The notes beneath the pieces are model-generated. The model had not been told where the DNA came from. It was given only the letters and a program-made list of their open reading frames with translations, and did no database searches. A stretch of DNA of 64,000 nucleotides from assembly GCA_030704615.1 (NCBI GenBank), contig CM060732.1, positions 75,621,053 through 75,685,052 of the forward strand, read 5' to 3'. Numbering within the stretch: the first letter of the stretch is position 1; each line of letters begins with the position of its first letter. The stretch comes from Takakia lepidozioides. Lineage: Eukaryota > Streptophyta > Takakiopsida > Takakiales > Takakiaceae. Positions 32,101 to 46,400 of the stretch are shown in pieces. Position numbers and translations under genes: made by a program.

Positions 32101-35100
32101 AGGACGCAACTCCATACGAAGAGATGAACAACAAACCACAGAAGTCTTCAACATTATAGTTACATTGGTGGGCATGCGTACGTACAAAGGTTCAGAGACA
32201 TTGAAGTTCTGTAGAACGTCCTTGATTGACCTCAGCTGCTGCTCCATGGCTGGCATTTCCTCCTCTATCTAAGAATGACAAGTCCGTTCCACTATTACCT
32301 GATTTGTTAGTCTAGGCTCAACACTGGATGAACTCTTCAATAACTGCAGATGGTCACAAGTCACAACCTAGGGCAAGCAGTCTTGTCAGTACGTTCTATA
32401 CTCGATGCCAGATTACAGAGCGTGTGAGATGTACTTTAAAAACACCTTAGGTGAAGCTGCTCCCGGCAGGTCTAACTGAAGGCTCTGTAACATCTGGACA
32501 GTTTGCCTGCAAACTGGCAGATTGTGTTCGAGCTAAATCAACTTCACTCTATTGACAAAGCATTGGTTACATGGATTGTTCAACACAAAATGGTGTAAGT
32601 TCAATGTGTGTTCATATATTTTAAGCAAACACAGAATCAAGATAGCTGATACAAAAGGCGGTATCAGTGATCACTCTTCTGCTTCCTGCATCTCACCAGA
32701 TGTTTGTTCTACCTGGTTCTGGCGTCGCATTAATTCCACCATGTCACGCTCTGCCTGTTCTTCCAGACGTGTGACTTCTGTCTCCAGTCTGCATAGCCCC
32801 ATGTTTTCTGTGTCAGTTTCTTGGCATAGACATAGCAGAATGCCAATAACTGAGAAGCACAGTTTGGATTATTGACAGGTTTTCCCCATCCCACTTGCCA
32901 AATTTCCGGTAATACACATGTGAAGGAACCTTCTGGAGGGAACTTAAACAGCCTACCAGTAGATTCCAACAGAGGCCGAGTCACACAGACTAAATACAAA
33001 GTGTTTGTCAATGTTTAGTGTCAGCAGGTGAAAGTGTTAGGGACCATGTTGCCTTTCAGCCCTATTTATACTGTCTGTGATTGGGCAGCAAGTGTATGTC
33101 TATAACCTGCTCAAATGCGATAACAGGTACTAACAGAAGTTTTGTTGGTTTCAATTGCAGGCCAAGGCCCCTAGGCATCACTTAGTCTTTACTGCTCCCC
33201 TCGGCCATCCCCTCCAGGAACCATGATGAGGGGTACCAATACAAAATATTATTTCCAGTTGCAGATCCAGAAGGATAGAAATGAACCTTTCCTCCCTGAG
33301 GCAAGGTGAATGGAGTCTCGGTTACTTAAGCTGAATGGATTGGATCCCACACCTTCACACAAATCCGCCGGAACACTCGGTAAACACGCATGATGGCAGT
33401 GCGAGGACCCTCCGCCATGTTATCCTTTTGAACATGCATTATTCATGTCTACAGTTTCAAGAACAGAGGCATCTATCGCAGGCAGATTTTCTCCAAGGCA
33501 ATACCTTTGGATGTAAAGTGAGTCTTCAGTATCTTGATTGGCCCTGTCCTGTCTGAGCAGATCAACCTGTGCTTGTAGAGTCGCCACTTGTACACGGCTG
33601 TCACCCAGCTGCTGCACCAACCTTGATAACTCATCTTGATACACCCCTGTGTGCACTCCATCAACACAGTCAATCCTGCACAAGTTTACAGCTGAGTGGC
33701 TCCTTAATCATTTCTAACGTCCTCTGGCCAAGGGAGGAACTATAAAACGACGTGACATTGATGAAAGTTTTATAACGTCTGGGGGAACGGAAGGAACTTT
33801 ACAACGTTCACTAGGAGAGCTTATTGGACAAGAACGCATGACAAACAAACCAACCATAGAAACCAAACAATTCTGTCCAAGTCTAGGGAGGTCAAAACAT
33901 ACGTGCACCATCACTGCCGGACGGTGTGGTGGTTCCATCTGAATCCGAGGCTGTGGGTGAGTTTCCTAGGGAGTTTGTCAGCAAAATTCTTGGTGTCTCT
34001 TGCTCATAGTTCATCACGGCCTCAGTAGCACCTTGCTGCACAGCCGTCACTGTAACAGTCAGATCAATTTGTCATGCGTAAGTGACTTCTACATAAGGTA
34101 TGTTACCGGGTTGGAGGGAATTTGGCAGGCAATGCATGGGCACTTGACTTTCACAACGACGTACACTGTTAAGTCGATGGTAGAAGATCCCGCCATGTAT
34201 CTTGAACCCATTGCATTTAGTATCGCTAATTTCTAAAGAGACTGCCCACAGCTTACTTGATCTAAAACTGAGTAACATACGAATTTGGATCTAGTACAGT
34301 TGAGCCAAGTGTCTGTATTCGGGTAGAGGTGTCCAGCTGCAGAGACTGTCATTCAATACATTCCGAGTATACCAAATAAGAGTTCTGGGATAGAGAAAGA
34401 TGAGCAATGGGGGAAGCAATAGCACAAGTAGGAAGTAATATGAACTTGCATTGTGGGCGGGGGACTGGGTTTGAGCAGATGGCGAGGCCACATCTCCACT
34501 TTCAAATGAATTTGACTGCACATATACCCGAAGTTTTCAATATCAATTGCAAGATGCCACTACCCGTCTTTTTACTAGCAGTCAAGGCTTTTGAAGGTTT
34601 GGATTTTTGAGGAAATAATTGGGCACATAACTGAGCTTATGAAAGATCCCTTTGGAAATTACCTTGTCCAAATCCACCAACAACTTTACGAATGCTGGTT
34701 TTGTTAGTTGCCACACCACTGTAAAGATGTCTGATTCTTAAGTCCAATTCATTCAAGACTTAGGGGGCTTCTTATTCACTGCTGTCCTCAAGTGGAGGAC
34801 GTTCGCATGTTAGCTACAAGATGTATTGAGGAGACAACTGCTTAAATCTGTGCTTTTGACGGCAGATGTCGATAGCTGAGTCAGGTAATCGAAACGGTAC
34901 TTGGAGATCCCTTAAGAGAGCCTCAAGGTGCTGCGTAGTCTGCGACATTGGATACTCTTAGTTGCAGCAGATTGGGACGCTGTCCTCCGTCAATCGCGTG
35001 GTAAAGCAGCAACAGGATGATAATTCATTCAGCTCGCACTAGCTGCGATCAAACAGGGAATGGTTACTTACCCGAGCTTCAGCAGAGGACGTCCAGGCAC

Positions 35101-35324
35101 GGACAGGGAGACAATTGCTTAGACACAAAGATAACCCTGGGACCACATCTCCAAGCAAGCACAAACTTGACTGGCGCACAAACTTGATATCTGAGACTCC
35201 GTGGACATGCATGCCAAATGCGGAGAAGCCTGAAATTACTCGAGGAAACCGAACAGGAAGCTTGAAATATTTGTTGCTGTACCTGGATCTGCTTCATCCG
35301 AGGTTGCGGATCTTCCTTGCTCAT
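26114..35324 (-). CDS. PIBF1-like: PIBF1/CEP90 homologue, centriolar coiled-coil protein (16 exons, at least 722 aa)
   Basis: Exons in order: 35283-35324, 33903-34035, 33505-33646, 32697-32788, 32186-32264, 31222-31353, 30722-30926, 29976-30137, 29148-29321, 28933-29021, 28628-28726, 28121-28286, 27799-27915, 27342-27461, 26929-27059, 26114-26396. All junctions are GT-AG and keep phase. The product is almost wholly coiled coil. Colinear blocks match animal PIBF1/CEP90: SEPLYMELKAIP (animal EEQYIKLKAFP), KIYLSREVK, LRDVKRARQELYNKVL, NQDIETIRKEA, LLAKYRELQRV, VTRNRLDLYESH, QPQAYLVNAILSSEGKL. Animal PIBF1/CEP90 is about 757 aa and acts at centriolar satellites and distal appendages in cilium assembly. 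Here it would serve sperm flagella (inferred). The first exon (MSKEDPQPRMKQIQ) is the least certain. A short last exon may be missing; if exon 16 reads through, a stop comes at 26003. Intron 10 contains a short GA repeat near 28850. Confidence 0.85.
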
Positions 35325-37470
35325 GGATGCTCACTTTGAGAGACGTTTTTCTGGGATACGCTTCCACAGTATGCGCACAACATGCGCAGGGCTTCCCGAG
35401 GAACGAGCCCTTGTCACCAGTGCCATGGAGAGAGGTTATACTGTTATCGCCACCTCCAGTAGCGGGAATTCTGAGGATGATGACATGGAGAACACCAAGA
35501 AGATACTGCGTGGTTGGATCCTGGAGCAAGGGTTGACGCATCACCCTGCCACCGGTCTCGGGGCCTCCTCTTTGAAATCCTTCAGCTCATGGACAGTTTA
35601 AATTGGATTCTTATACAGTCTTTCTAGTAGGTTGTTGGTGAGAAAGACACTCTCTGGAAGTGTGCTAATTCTCCATAGACATTCGGGCCTTGCGCCTGCA
35701 GATGAGGTGGTAGCAGAGCAAGAAAATCCATAGAACGCTGGACCTTATGTGCCGTTACCGAAACACGTAAAAGGCGAGCTGGCAGGTCAGACGACGAAGC
35801 TACGGTGGAGAAGTGTGAAGCCAACAAGGTGCAGAGTGCATACACTCCTAGTAGACGATCCACAAATTATGGAAAACCTGAAGAGATTGTCTGGCTGGGG
35901 ATGGAGGTAGGTATGCAAGATGTGGAAGATGAGCAAAAGAGAAGCTGGCCATTGCTTTGCTATCAGAGTGTGCTGCCACACTGCCACAAAGATCATCAAT
36001 AGTTGGCCGAGCTTGTAGTACGCATCGGCAACCCGCTTTCACCACTTCTAAGACGAGGGTCAGTTCTTGTGCGGATTACCGATAAAAGAAGAACACGACC
36101 ACAAGGGAAACAAGAGGGCAAAGAACTCTGGAACTAAAAAAACATAAGCAAAGATGATGTTGGAGGAGGAAAAGTGTATTCGAATACTTCTTTAGTTCTC
36201 CATATTGACGATCACAACTTACTTACCACTGCTTCCTGAGAAGAGTTCTTTGTCTTACATACTCAGGCATACCAACCATTACCCTAAAAGGAGATTGTCC
36301 TGTACATGCAAATTTCTGGGCTCATGGCTCATAGTGACCTCAAGGACCAAATGCACACACAAGGAAGACCATAATGGCCTTTTCAAAGCTTTATTCTATC
36401 TTCTTTAGAAAAGTGACTCACATATTGTACATCCGGGAGTAGTGAGAGATGAAGGCCATCAATCCAGCTACTCTAGTCTGCGAAGCAGAAGAATTGAAAG
36501 TATTACCCACAAGTGCAGGTTATCCCCATTCATGAGGCAACCACCCACACCCTGAGTTTTAAGATTATTTTACAGACTCAGATTTTATGATGATCCCATT
36601 GAACTAGGCAAAAGCTGAGGATCAATATACTGAGACAGACTCGCTGAGGAAGAAAACCCCTTGCTAATGATGAAGGGAGTATCATATCCAAAAATGGCGC
36701 CAACTGACTGCAGTCAGAGAGTTTGACGGTTTATTGTGCATTGTAGGCCTTTCGGTCGATGGACCCAAACTCGTTAGACAAAATCTCGGGGGTCACACTG
36801 ATTCGTGCCCCTCTTGAAGCGCTGTTGTAAAGCATATTCTTCCATTCTGGTCGCAATCTGCTCTTTATAATGATGATGACAAGGGCCTCTCTTTGCAATT
36901 AATTATCTGCACTCTACCACAATGCCCGGCATCAGCAAGGTTCTGCAGTATCTCACTCCTCTCACTACATTTCTATTATGACCAGCTGGAGAACAGCTAA
37001 AACATCTAGTTGGCTATGGGGGAGCCAGGGCAATACTGTATGCCATTGCCAACCAGCACGAACCCAGAGTTGATGCCCGTAAGGCAGCATTTCTATAAAG
37101 CTGAAACAATTCTAATATCTTCCATTTGAAGCTGGCAAGAGTTTTTCAAGTCAATTTTGTGTAGGGGGAGATAGACATACCAGGCTGCAGAGCTGCCGTC
37201 TTGGAATCCACACTGGGGTTGCTTCTCTGACCCAGCTTCAAACATGCTCGCTTGTGCTGACCCATTTATTTCAGTCAAACTTTACAAAGTGCTAACAAGA
37301 GTAGTCTGTTCACTACTGTCACAATCAATCATAGCCCGTCTCACTGTTAACATCAGGGTACAAAACGATGGGCTGTACGAGGGCTGAAGAGTCTTACATG
37401 CACTACTCGGAGGACCAGACAACAGGTCAGGGGAAGTTTGGGTCAGCAAATTAGTTGGTAATTAGTTAGC
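35325..37470. other. Intergenic: promoter side of the PIBF1-like gene, 3' flank of the armadillo-type gene
   Basis: Only short, mutually overlapping open frames. I see no RNA gene or repeat. Confidence 0.5.
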
Positions 37471-40400
37471 TCAGATGCCAGAATCAGAGGGTACTTCGGT
37501 GGATAACTGCAGAATTCCCAGCATTTGCAGATAGGGGTTCTCCAGCAATTTCTCGTTGTTGCTCTGATAGAGATCCCAGCCAAACCCCACAAATTGCAAA
37601 ATTAGAATCAACAACCATATCTTCACATTCACATTCACATCACCTTTCATACTTCAACCCCAAAAGCTAATCTTTTCTCACAGCAAGCAGCTTTTCTACC
37701 TGCTGAGCTTTGAAGACAAGGTTGTGAAGCATCCGTTGATATGTCTCCGGCTCCTCAGTCATCATCCTCTTTAATAAAAATGCTGATGTGTAGTATGCTA
37801 TCCGTGCATCTGCATCGTCGAGAAAGGACCTGCTTGGCAAAGTCATAGTCAAGACAACATGTGAAAAGAAGCCTGCAATGCACTTATAGGCTTACATTGT
37901 CCCAAGCCATGATACTGAGACGCAGACTTCCTACATGGCAAGAAAAACCTACAACCCAGTTCTAGGTCTGTAGTAACTAGCATTTGCTGGACATTCCCGA
38001 CCTCCCAAATGTAGGAAGCTAAACTCCCAGCCTGACAAAAATAAGATCAAGGTTGTGTTAAATGTATGCCCAGTCACATTTATCAGAAACCCATTCAACA
38101 AACTGGGGTGTATGATATAACTCGATCGGTCTTCCCACCTTCCCTCCCCCTATCTCTTCTGCCCCTTGTCTGCTCTGTCCAAAATGTATGCAGGGTTTAT
38201 GCCCACAATCCTACAGCAACAAAATGCAGATGAGAGCATCGCTCTATTTGTTGCCTTCATAAAACAGTACCTGAAGAATTCTTCACCACCGACCTCATCC
38301 ATAGCTGCCTGATAGGCGCTACACTTGCCAATAAGGAGCAAAAGCAGAGCTGTGCGTACATCACAAGCTGTCCCTTCCACATTACCACCACCCCGGCTTC
38401 CAACAGCAACACCAAGTGCAACATCATCATTTGCAGATCCCGCCAACTGCATCAATGGCCAGTAGAGAAGTGGTGCAGGCATATTAGCTACAAGCAGTTT
38501 AGGAGCCACTACGTGCCCGCTCAGCAGCATGGACGCCATAGAGTTTTGACTTGCGCTGTCAATAACATTGACCATATTACCACTGATATTGATGACGTTA
38601 TTACTCATCACATTACTATCCGTCGTATTTCTGGTTCCTGATATCGAGGTCTCCTTAGGCCCCAGCTGTTGGGATGTCGTGTTGTCTAGTATCGATGCTG
38701 AGTCTAGCCTGCCATTGGAAGATACATGTAGCCTTGTGCCATCATATGGCGCTGTTTGCTGCCCAGTCACTGATGTTGGATGGGATGCAGATGGAAGGGG
38801 CCACTTCACACACAGCTGTGAGAACATCATGTTGCACATCTGAATCAAAATTCACCCAACTGAGTAAATATCTTGGTCGGATACCATTTGGAAACAGGAC
38901 TGAGCTTACAGTGGAGTTCAAATTCAGAGCCTATGTAACCAAAGTAGGCACATTTATTAGCCTTTCAAGTATGCATTGAAGTGCCTGAGTGTCACATTCA
39001 TCAGGGCACAACAGAATGTAGCCAGTAGCCAAACAATAAGATCAAACAAGTGCAACATGTGCAAGGATCTCACAATGCTACAACTCCAATAGACAGATAT
39101 GCTGATAACAGGAATGGCTGCCAGACTCAAGTGGAATATTGGTTGAGTAGTAGCATGTATGCCCCCTGATGTGAAAGCTCACTCTTCACTATGGGCCCAG
39201 AAGAAAGATTCATCAAGGAAATGAAACTAACATATTTTTCACTAAATAATCATCAGAACAAGGGACCCCAACAGCAATTTTGAAGCAGGTTTACCTGCAA
39301 GATGTTAATGCGGTCAGTATCATTATTCGAGATGACTTGCCAAAGTGCTCCATTCATAAGCCCAAGCATTGCAAGCGCCCGGTCTTGCGCACCCATGCTT
39401 CGTGCTACCTCCTTGATCTCCCCTTCCCCAGATGCTGGATGGCTTTCGAGCTCCAAACCAGGCCTCTGACACTGCAACAACAGCTTTTCAAGGACCAACA
39501 CAAAGCCTCTCCGGACAATTGGCAACTTGGACTTGAGTAATCCACAAAGTAACCTGACAGCCGATGAGATCGCTGGAGACTCGCTCCCCTCCTCTGATAC
39601 ATCAGTTTCAGCAGCTCGTTCAAGACTACCCAGCAGTGCTAGCTGGCGCTGCAATGCATGAGTGTTTAGTTTACTTGACTGCTTGGAAGACCCCCGGGCC
39701 ACTTCCGCTGCAAGAAGCTCAAGAAGCCATGCATACCCATTGGAGCGGTACATTGTCCGAGGCGAATGAAGGAGGGCCTGTAGAGTAGCCCATGCTTTGG
39801 AAACCAAAGCTGGGTCAAGAGCCCTGTCACGGGCAAGAGTGCTGCTGCTGCTGGCATTGGCACTTGTGGGCCCCTCACTGACCATGGTTACCTTAATCAG
39901 TTGCAGGAACTCAGGATCTGGGTGTGCATACGTGGACGCCAGCATGTCAAGAGCTCCCGCAATTTCCTCCAACATCTGTTGACAAAGATCACATTTCATC
40001 TCACATGGCCTCATGCTCTCTCCCATACATATCAGGACATGCTGGGACACTGCAATGTCCTCCATTAGCTGGAAGCAATGATTGAAAGCCCAATACCCAC
40101 CAAGAATGAACAGAAGGGAAGGTAGAAAGAAGAGAACAGACGAAACGCTCCCCAATAAGAATCCAACAATCTGACTTTTTAATCTGTTTTTTATTGTAGA
40201 TTGTTTACAATCTTTCCAGTTGGAGTTTGTACCACAGCATTAAGACGGCCACTGGTGACATCCCGTGACATTGCCGTGAGGATAGACTTGGCAATGCCCT
40301 CACCCACACCTGGCAGTCCCTGCTTGAATGCCAGCGCAAAAGACTCTGGAGCCTCTGCCAGGGTCAGTGCTGTTGCAACTGCCTGAATCTCTTCCTGTCC

Positions 40401-43400
40401 AGGCAACTGCTTTCCTGAAAGCGTCATCGTCTGGATCATGTCATGCAGCACATAATCAAACATGATTGCAAACAAGTTGCGCTTTGCTTCAGTTGTCTTT
40501 GCCCTTGCATACTGCAGCCAAGATAAGAACATAGGCTCAATCAATAACTTCTTCATTACAAGGCTTCAACAGCAAGATCAAATGGATCATTCTATTCTTC
40601 AGGCAAGAAGAGCCCACATCTCCCATTGCTAAGTCAGAGAACCCTTCCGTAGTGTCTTAAACACTAGCCATATGTTTGACAGAAATTTACAACAGTCTTG
40701 GGCCAGAACTAAACATTACTACGCGTGTATTCGTGCATATGAAAGTCCAGAGGATACACATATGATCAAATGCATACTGGTGTATTACAAGAGCCCAACA
40801 TGAAATCACTTCAAGGGCATGTACGGGGAGCTTGGGATTACTGCAGGACCAGCCTGGAAGTTAGAGGTGCTGCGTATGAAACAATGGTCTTCTGGAAAGT
40901 AATCTTCTAGCAATGAACTTCAGATTCGTCCTTGCAAACTTTTGCCAGGAACTCAACCTTTGGTTGGCGGATAAGTTTTGAAAGCATTATCAAGTGCTTA
41001 CAAGAGAGGCAACCAACTAAAAGAGAAGTGATGAACTATATCCAAGTTGTTGACACATTGCACAAACATATGGAAGGACCAGGGCAAACCCACCTCATTA
41101 CAAATGCTTTCGATGCCGCCCATAAGAGTAAGTTGCTCCACGTCAAGTGTGGGTTTGCTAGAGGGGTGCCCATCTGGCAAAACAGACATGGGATACAAGA
41201 GGTTGCAGGCCATCCGTATTAACCGGCTGTGGACTTCATCTGCCCATGCATGCTCCCAGCTCACCTCCAACAGTGACCTCAGCACCTGCCCTACAACAAT
41301 ATTGGAAAGATTCAGTTGTGGGGCAGAGCCCGTTCAGAACCAATTGAACAAGTTCTCCATACAGCAATCACTTGGAAATGAAACAAGATTGTTGACAAAA
41401 CATGTAGTTGAACTTCTGGGTAAACTTCTACAGTCTTGACAAAACTCCAACTTGAAGAAACATACCCGGATATCCAGTCCATCCAGTCTTTGCCTCTTGA
41501 TTCTGCCACGGTCGCAGACCATATATAAAAGGCAACTAAGTGCTGCTCCCCACACTCCCTCCTCTGATTCCTCTGTCTGCACTCAGAAGACTAACTGTCA
41601 TGATATCATATTACCCCCTTGGCCAATGAAAAAAGGATTTGTGTATAATACAGCAAACAAAGCTAGTAAAAATGTAATGGCAGTTACGCTGGCGCCACAT
41701 AGGGCATAAAACAGACATTCTTTTGGGCATCAACCTTGCGACCAGATCTTCCTGACAACTTGAACCCATACTTTTTATCCTGATAAAAGGTGCCACATAT
41801 GTTGCCATGGCTTTGGTATGGAACAGCTCAACCCTCCGCTATCGGATTCTCATTAAAGTGACAGTACTCAGGGGTACCTGAACAAGGAAGAGCAGCATTT
41901 CACACAGAATGTCCAGCAACCAGGCTTCAAACTCCCCGACTGCGGGAGGAGTACCACGCTCAGGCTTTTCAAGGAATGATTTCACACCACCGGTGCCTTC
42001 ATGGACGGTATTCGCGTAAGGTTTCCCCCTCTGTCCAATCCCATTGGCGACTGCCCCTGACTCATAGCCCAAAGTGAAAGAGCCACCATTTTCTGAAGTG
42101 AAAGGCTGGGGAGAAGGCCCTTCCTCCACTGAAGCTTGGTCCTCACTCTGCATTGGCTCCAGAAGGTGGGCATGCACACCAAGATTGAGCACCAAATCAA
42201 ACGAGCGGACCCGAACTGCAGCATGTCCTGAGCCCAGCATTCCCTGGCAGGCCAAAATGTCACCCTCCTCTTGCATCAGTACGTGGACACACCAGTACCT
42301 GCGAAAGAGGCTTTTGAAGTCCTCTCCTGATTCTATTTGCTCCATTTGACTGTAACCACAACCACTCTAGTAAGAAACATATTAGCATCCACAGAGACAC
42401 CCGCAAGTCCATGCACTGGATGTTCAGTGCAAAACACTCTGAAGCTTCGAAGTTTCCTAGGTTTTTATGGCACATGCTCCTGAGCGGATTACTGGCTTCT
42501 GCAGTGACAGTTGTCGTAGGGAGGATAAATGCCCAAGGAAGTTTTTGTACCAAAATATTCTATAAGGGAGTAGACGCCTCTAGATTGGAAGGCAGAGATT
42601 TGGATCAAATGAGTTCTGCGGAAGTGTAAGCTTGATAATAAATGCACGACTATGACCAATTTTGAAAAAAAGGGTCGATACCTGCAGCAAGGAGAGAGTG
42701 AGTGGAGCTGCAGTTCGAGAGTCTGCCATGTACCTACAAATTTATCTCGAATCAGTCCACAAAATCCAAGAACCAACCATCAACTCCACATAAAAGCTTG
42801 GAAAAATCTTGAACGTGTACAAACTTGAAAGCGCAAAATGGTCTTGCAGCCTAATACAATTAAGTGAGGAAGAAACTCTCAAGATACTCAAGAGCTTTCT
42901 AATGTTAACCAGACCAACCCTGCATTTAATCGCCTCGGAATTCAAGCAGTAAAAATATGAGACCCATGGGGGCCAAACGTGAAAGTGCTTGCACCCACAT
43001 GTCAATGAGAAGTTTGATGAGGACACTAGCAGCAACATCCGAAGCCTCCATAGCAAGCTTGCCGGTCTGGTTACCGAGCATGGGTGGAGGGGTGGCCAAT
43101 GCTGCACTGCTAGAAGCAGCTGCCTCTGCACAGACTGCAAGGACCACTTCCTCCATCTCTGCCTCACTCAAACGCAATGGCTGCTGTTCACTGTCCCAGA
43201 CCATACAGTTTCTTCATTGTGAAAAAAAGCCTGGTAGGCACAACCATCAAATTGAAAAGCTGTCAAGACTCTTTGATTTGATTAACTTCAGTAGCCTCTA
43301 CCAATTGGCCAATTCACAAAGATCTATCTGCCGTAAATGGGTCCACACCTGTAGTGTCGGTACTGGAACAAAGGCCGTGGTCGCCGCCGTAATGTACTTG

Positions 43401-46400
43401 CTGGTCCCTCGCCATCCCTTACAAAATGCCACATCACACACTTATCAGCCCAATCACTCAATGTCAAGGACTGTCAATAAGCCTATTGAAACTGCCTATT
43501 GAAATTATGTGGACAAATACACTTATACTTACAAACTTCTAAAGCCTCGCCAAGGCAACTGATACATACAGCAAGGAATCTGTACTGAAGGGACAAAAAC
43601 CACCAAGATTTTGAGCATGACATACCAGCATTGTGAAGGATGGACTTTTCGCTTAGCAGCAGCAATGGCACGCAGATGAGATCGAGCAGCGGTAGGGTCA
43701 GTCGCATTTGTCAAGGTCGAAGGTCGCAGCAGCTGTTCCGAAATTGTGCCTTCCCCATTCATAGCGTTGAGTTTTTCGCCCTGTTTCCTCACAGAGAACT
43801 CCACACCCCGCATCATAAGAGCAGCAGCCCCTTCCTCTGCCAGATTTGACATACGCTCCACATGTGGCCTAGCAATGCCCCCACTGCCTTCCCATACACA
43901 TTTCCAACCCAAATCCACCGTTGAAAGATGGTTGAACACTCTAAACTCTCAGAACACATCACAAACCTGTGCAGAGTTCTATTCTTTCTATCTGGCATAG
44001 AGAATTGGATCTGTAGAGGATCATACCAATTGTTCATGATACAGGGTCATTAATTGAGTCGCTCAAAGTCACCTGACCAAAGTAATCGTGACAGGGTTTT
44101 ATCTGGCCATTAAGGTCCCATCATGGTGTAGCACTTGTTATGATGCCCAAAAGAGGTTGGATTTGGCAACAGAATGATTCAAGAAGTGATGTGCATTTTG
44201 CAAAATCAACGCGAAATCCCTATTTAGACACATCCACAACCACCTCAAATTGACATCATACTACATACTCTCAAGACTAGCATGTACATGCAACACCTAA
44301 GGGGAAGTTCGGGCATAGTCTTGTATACCCTGACATCTCACAATTGATTCCGCAAGTCATGGGGACTATGCCCTCTACTGGCCATCATCTCTCTCGGTTA
44401 ACCCCAGCACTTCTTCTTATCCTTCCTAGCGGCACAAGCTCTGAAATGTGAATTTTGACAAGCATCTACCTAGGTGTGACAATCCAGCGAAAAGATGCAG
44501 CTGCTACACACCTATCCAACATCACCGGTGAAGGAGCCCATGCCTGCCGCCCTTTTCCTCCAAGCCAGTGCCATCTTAGGACATCAACAGCAATGTAGTG
44601 CCCATCTTCGTCATCAATCTCTTCCAAGCCTGATATCCCCCTAGCCACAGTTTTCGCCACTTCTCGGTCTTCAGGCGTGCCCCGTTTGAGGCCCCCAGGC
44701 CGGGGGGAAGTGAGAGCTGGGAGAAGAGGCTTTGCTACAGTCAGAGAACTGCCCCCAGAATACCCACTGGGTGGCAGATGCCGGTGAACAAGGGCACGTA
44801 CATATGTTAATGATTTTACCAGTGCAGCTGATGCAAAGGTTGTGAGTCCCCCAGTGAGGTATGGGACTGTAGGCTCGTTAGCAGGTTGAGCCCAGGGGGT
44901 GGTCTTGTTGAAGGAATGGCCAGTGACAGCGTTACACTCACCAATGAGACTCACACAGAAGGTGTCAATTTGCTGAAGTGTTGCTGTTCTCGGAACATAT
45001 CTGCCAACACGACCATTACAATATTTTGTTACAGTCCACATCAGTGAACACAAGAGTGATAGGTGTGCACTCTCCAAATGAGTGCTGAGGAGAGTCAAAC
45101 TATTAGTAACCCAATTCAAGGCTCATCTGGAAAATGGACACATTCTCATTGGCTCCCGCTGCAGATAGAAATGAGTACCCAGGAATGCCTAAGAGGCAAA
45201 ACGCATACAAAACACGGACTGCAGAATCAGTCGCTATTGTACAGCCATATGACCAGTGGCTCCAGATAAGGAAGTCCAAATGATATCACCGTCGGGATCT
45301 TGCTAAGGGATCTGACTCAGAAGACTCAGAATTTGAAAGACAAAGTTTACGCTTTGCAATGAGTCCACCTCTCATCTGCACTTCTTGATAGTGAGATACT
45401 TCAGAGGGAGCTGTTAATGCCTACTTTGAATGATAAGATCTACTAGGTACTGCACAATCAAATCAGACATGGGTTCCTAATGTAAGAGCTGGCTCACCTG
45501 AAAAGGTATTTTTTAAGGAGGGCCACACATTTGGTGATGACAGGTGGACTGTCAAAGACAAACACCAGCACAGGAGCCCAGAATCAATAAGAAACATACA
45601 AAATAAAGATAATGGGTCACTTCCAGCTTAAGCTAATATTGGTCAGATGTATGTCTTCACTAGTTTCAATGTCTTTCACCTGAACAGCGCTAACAGCAGA
45701 CAGAGAGTCTAGTGACAACCACTCCTGCCTCATTTGGCTGCTAAACAGCTGTCCTCGTCCTTCTTGAGATACAGAGAGTGATACCAACTACGTAAGCAAC
45801 AAAAAGATTTGGAAGATGTAAGGATTGATAGAGAAATTCTACACACAGACATTAACTTAGGTTTGTCTCAAGTCAGCCAACCAGAAGCAGAGAATGTGAA
45901 TGGCTTTAAAACCTTACCCAGTGGTCATGTGGCAAGTCCTGACCACTAGACAGCCCCTCTGTGAAAGACCTGACTTTCCAAGACTGAGAGCAGGAGATTC
46001 TATCGAGTGGAAGAGCTCAGATTTTGCAGTGCTAGCCAAAGTTACCATAGAATCACATAGCAACGTACCTCCGGTCTCTCTCTGCAAGGGCATGATCAAT
46101 AAGCACACAATATGCCGAATCTACAGTAATGGGATTCGCAAGATAGTCCTGAACCCAACCAAAAGAGCGAGCAATCATATAAAATACCATTCAACATCCA
46201 AAGAACCATACCAGATTGCTAACAGCAGATAATTCAGTTATTGTGAAAGCTATCTAAACTGCAATGCCTGTGATACACTTCATCAAAAGTGCAACCTGCA
46301 ATGATGCTTACTTTGATCACAGCAACAGTGCACTGGCTGCTACGAGGAGTACAACCAGCAGGGCATTCAGGAGTGGAACCCTAGCTGACAAGAACCAAGA

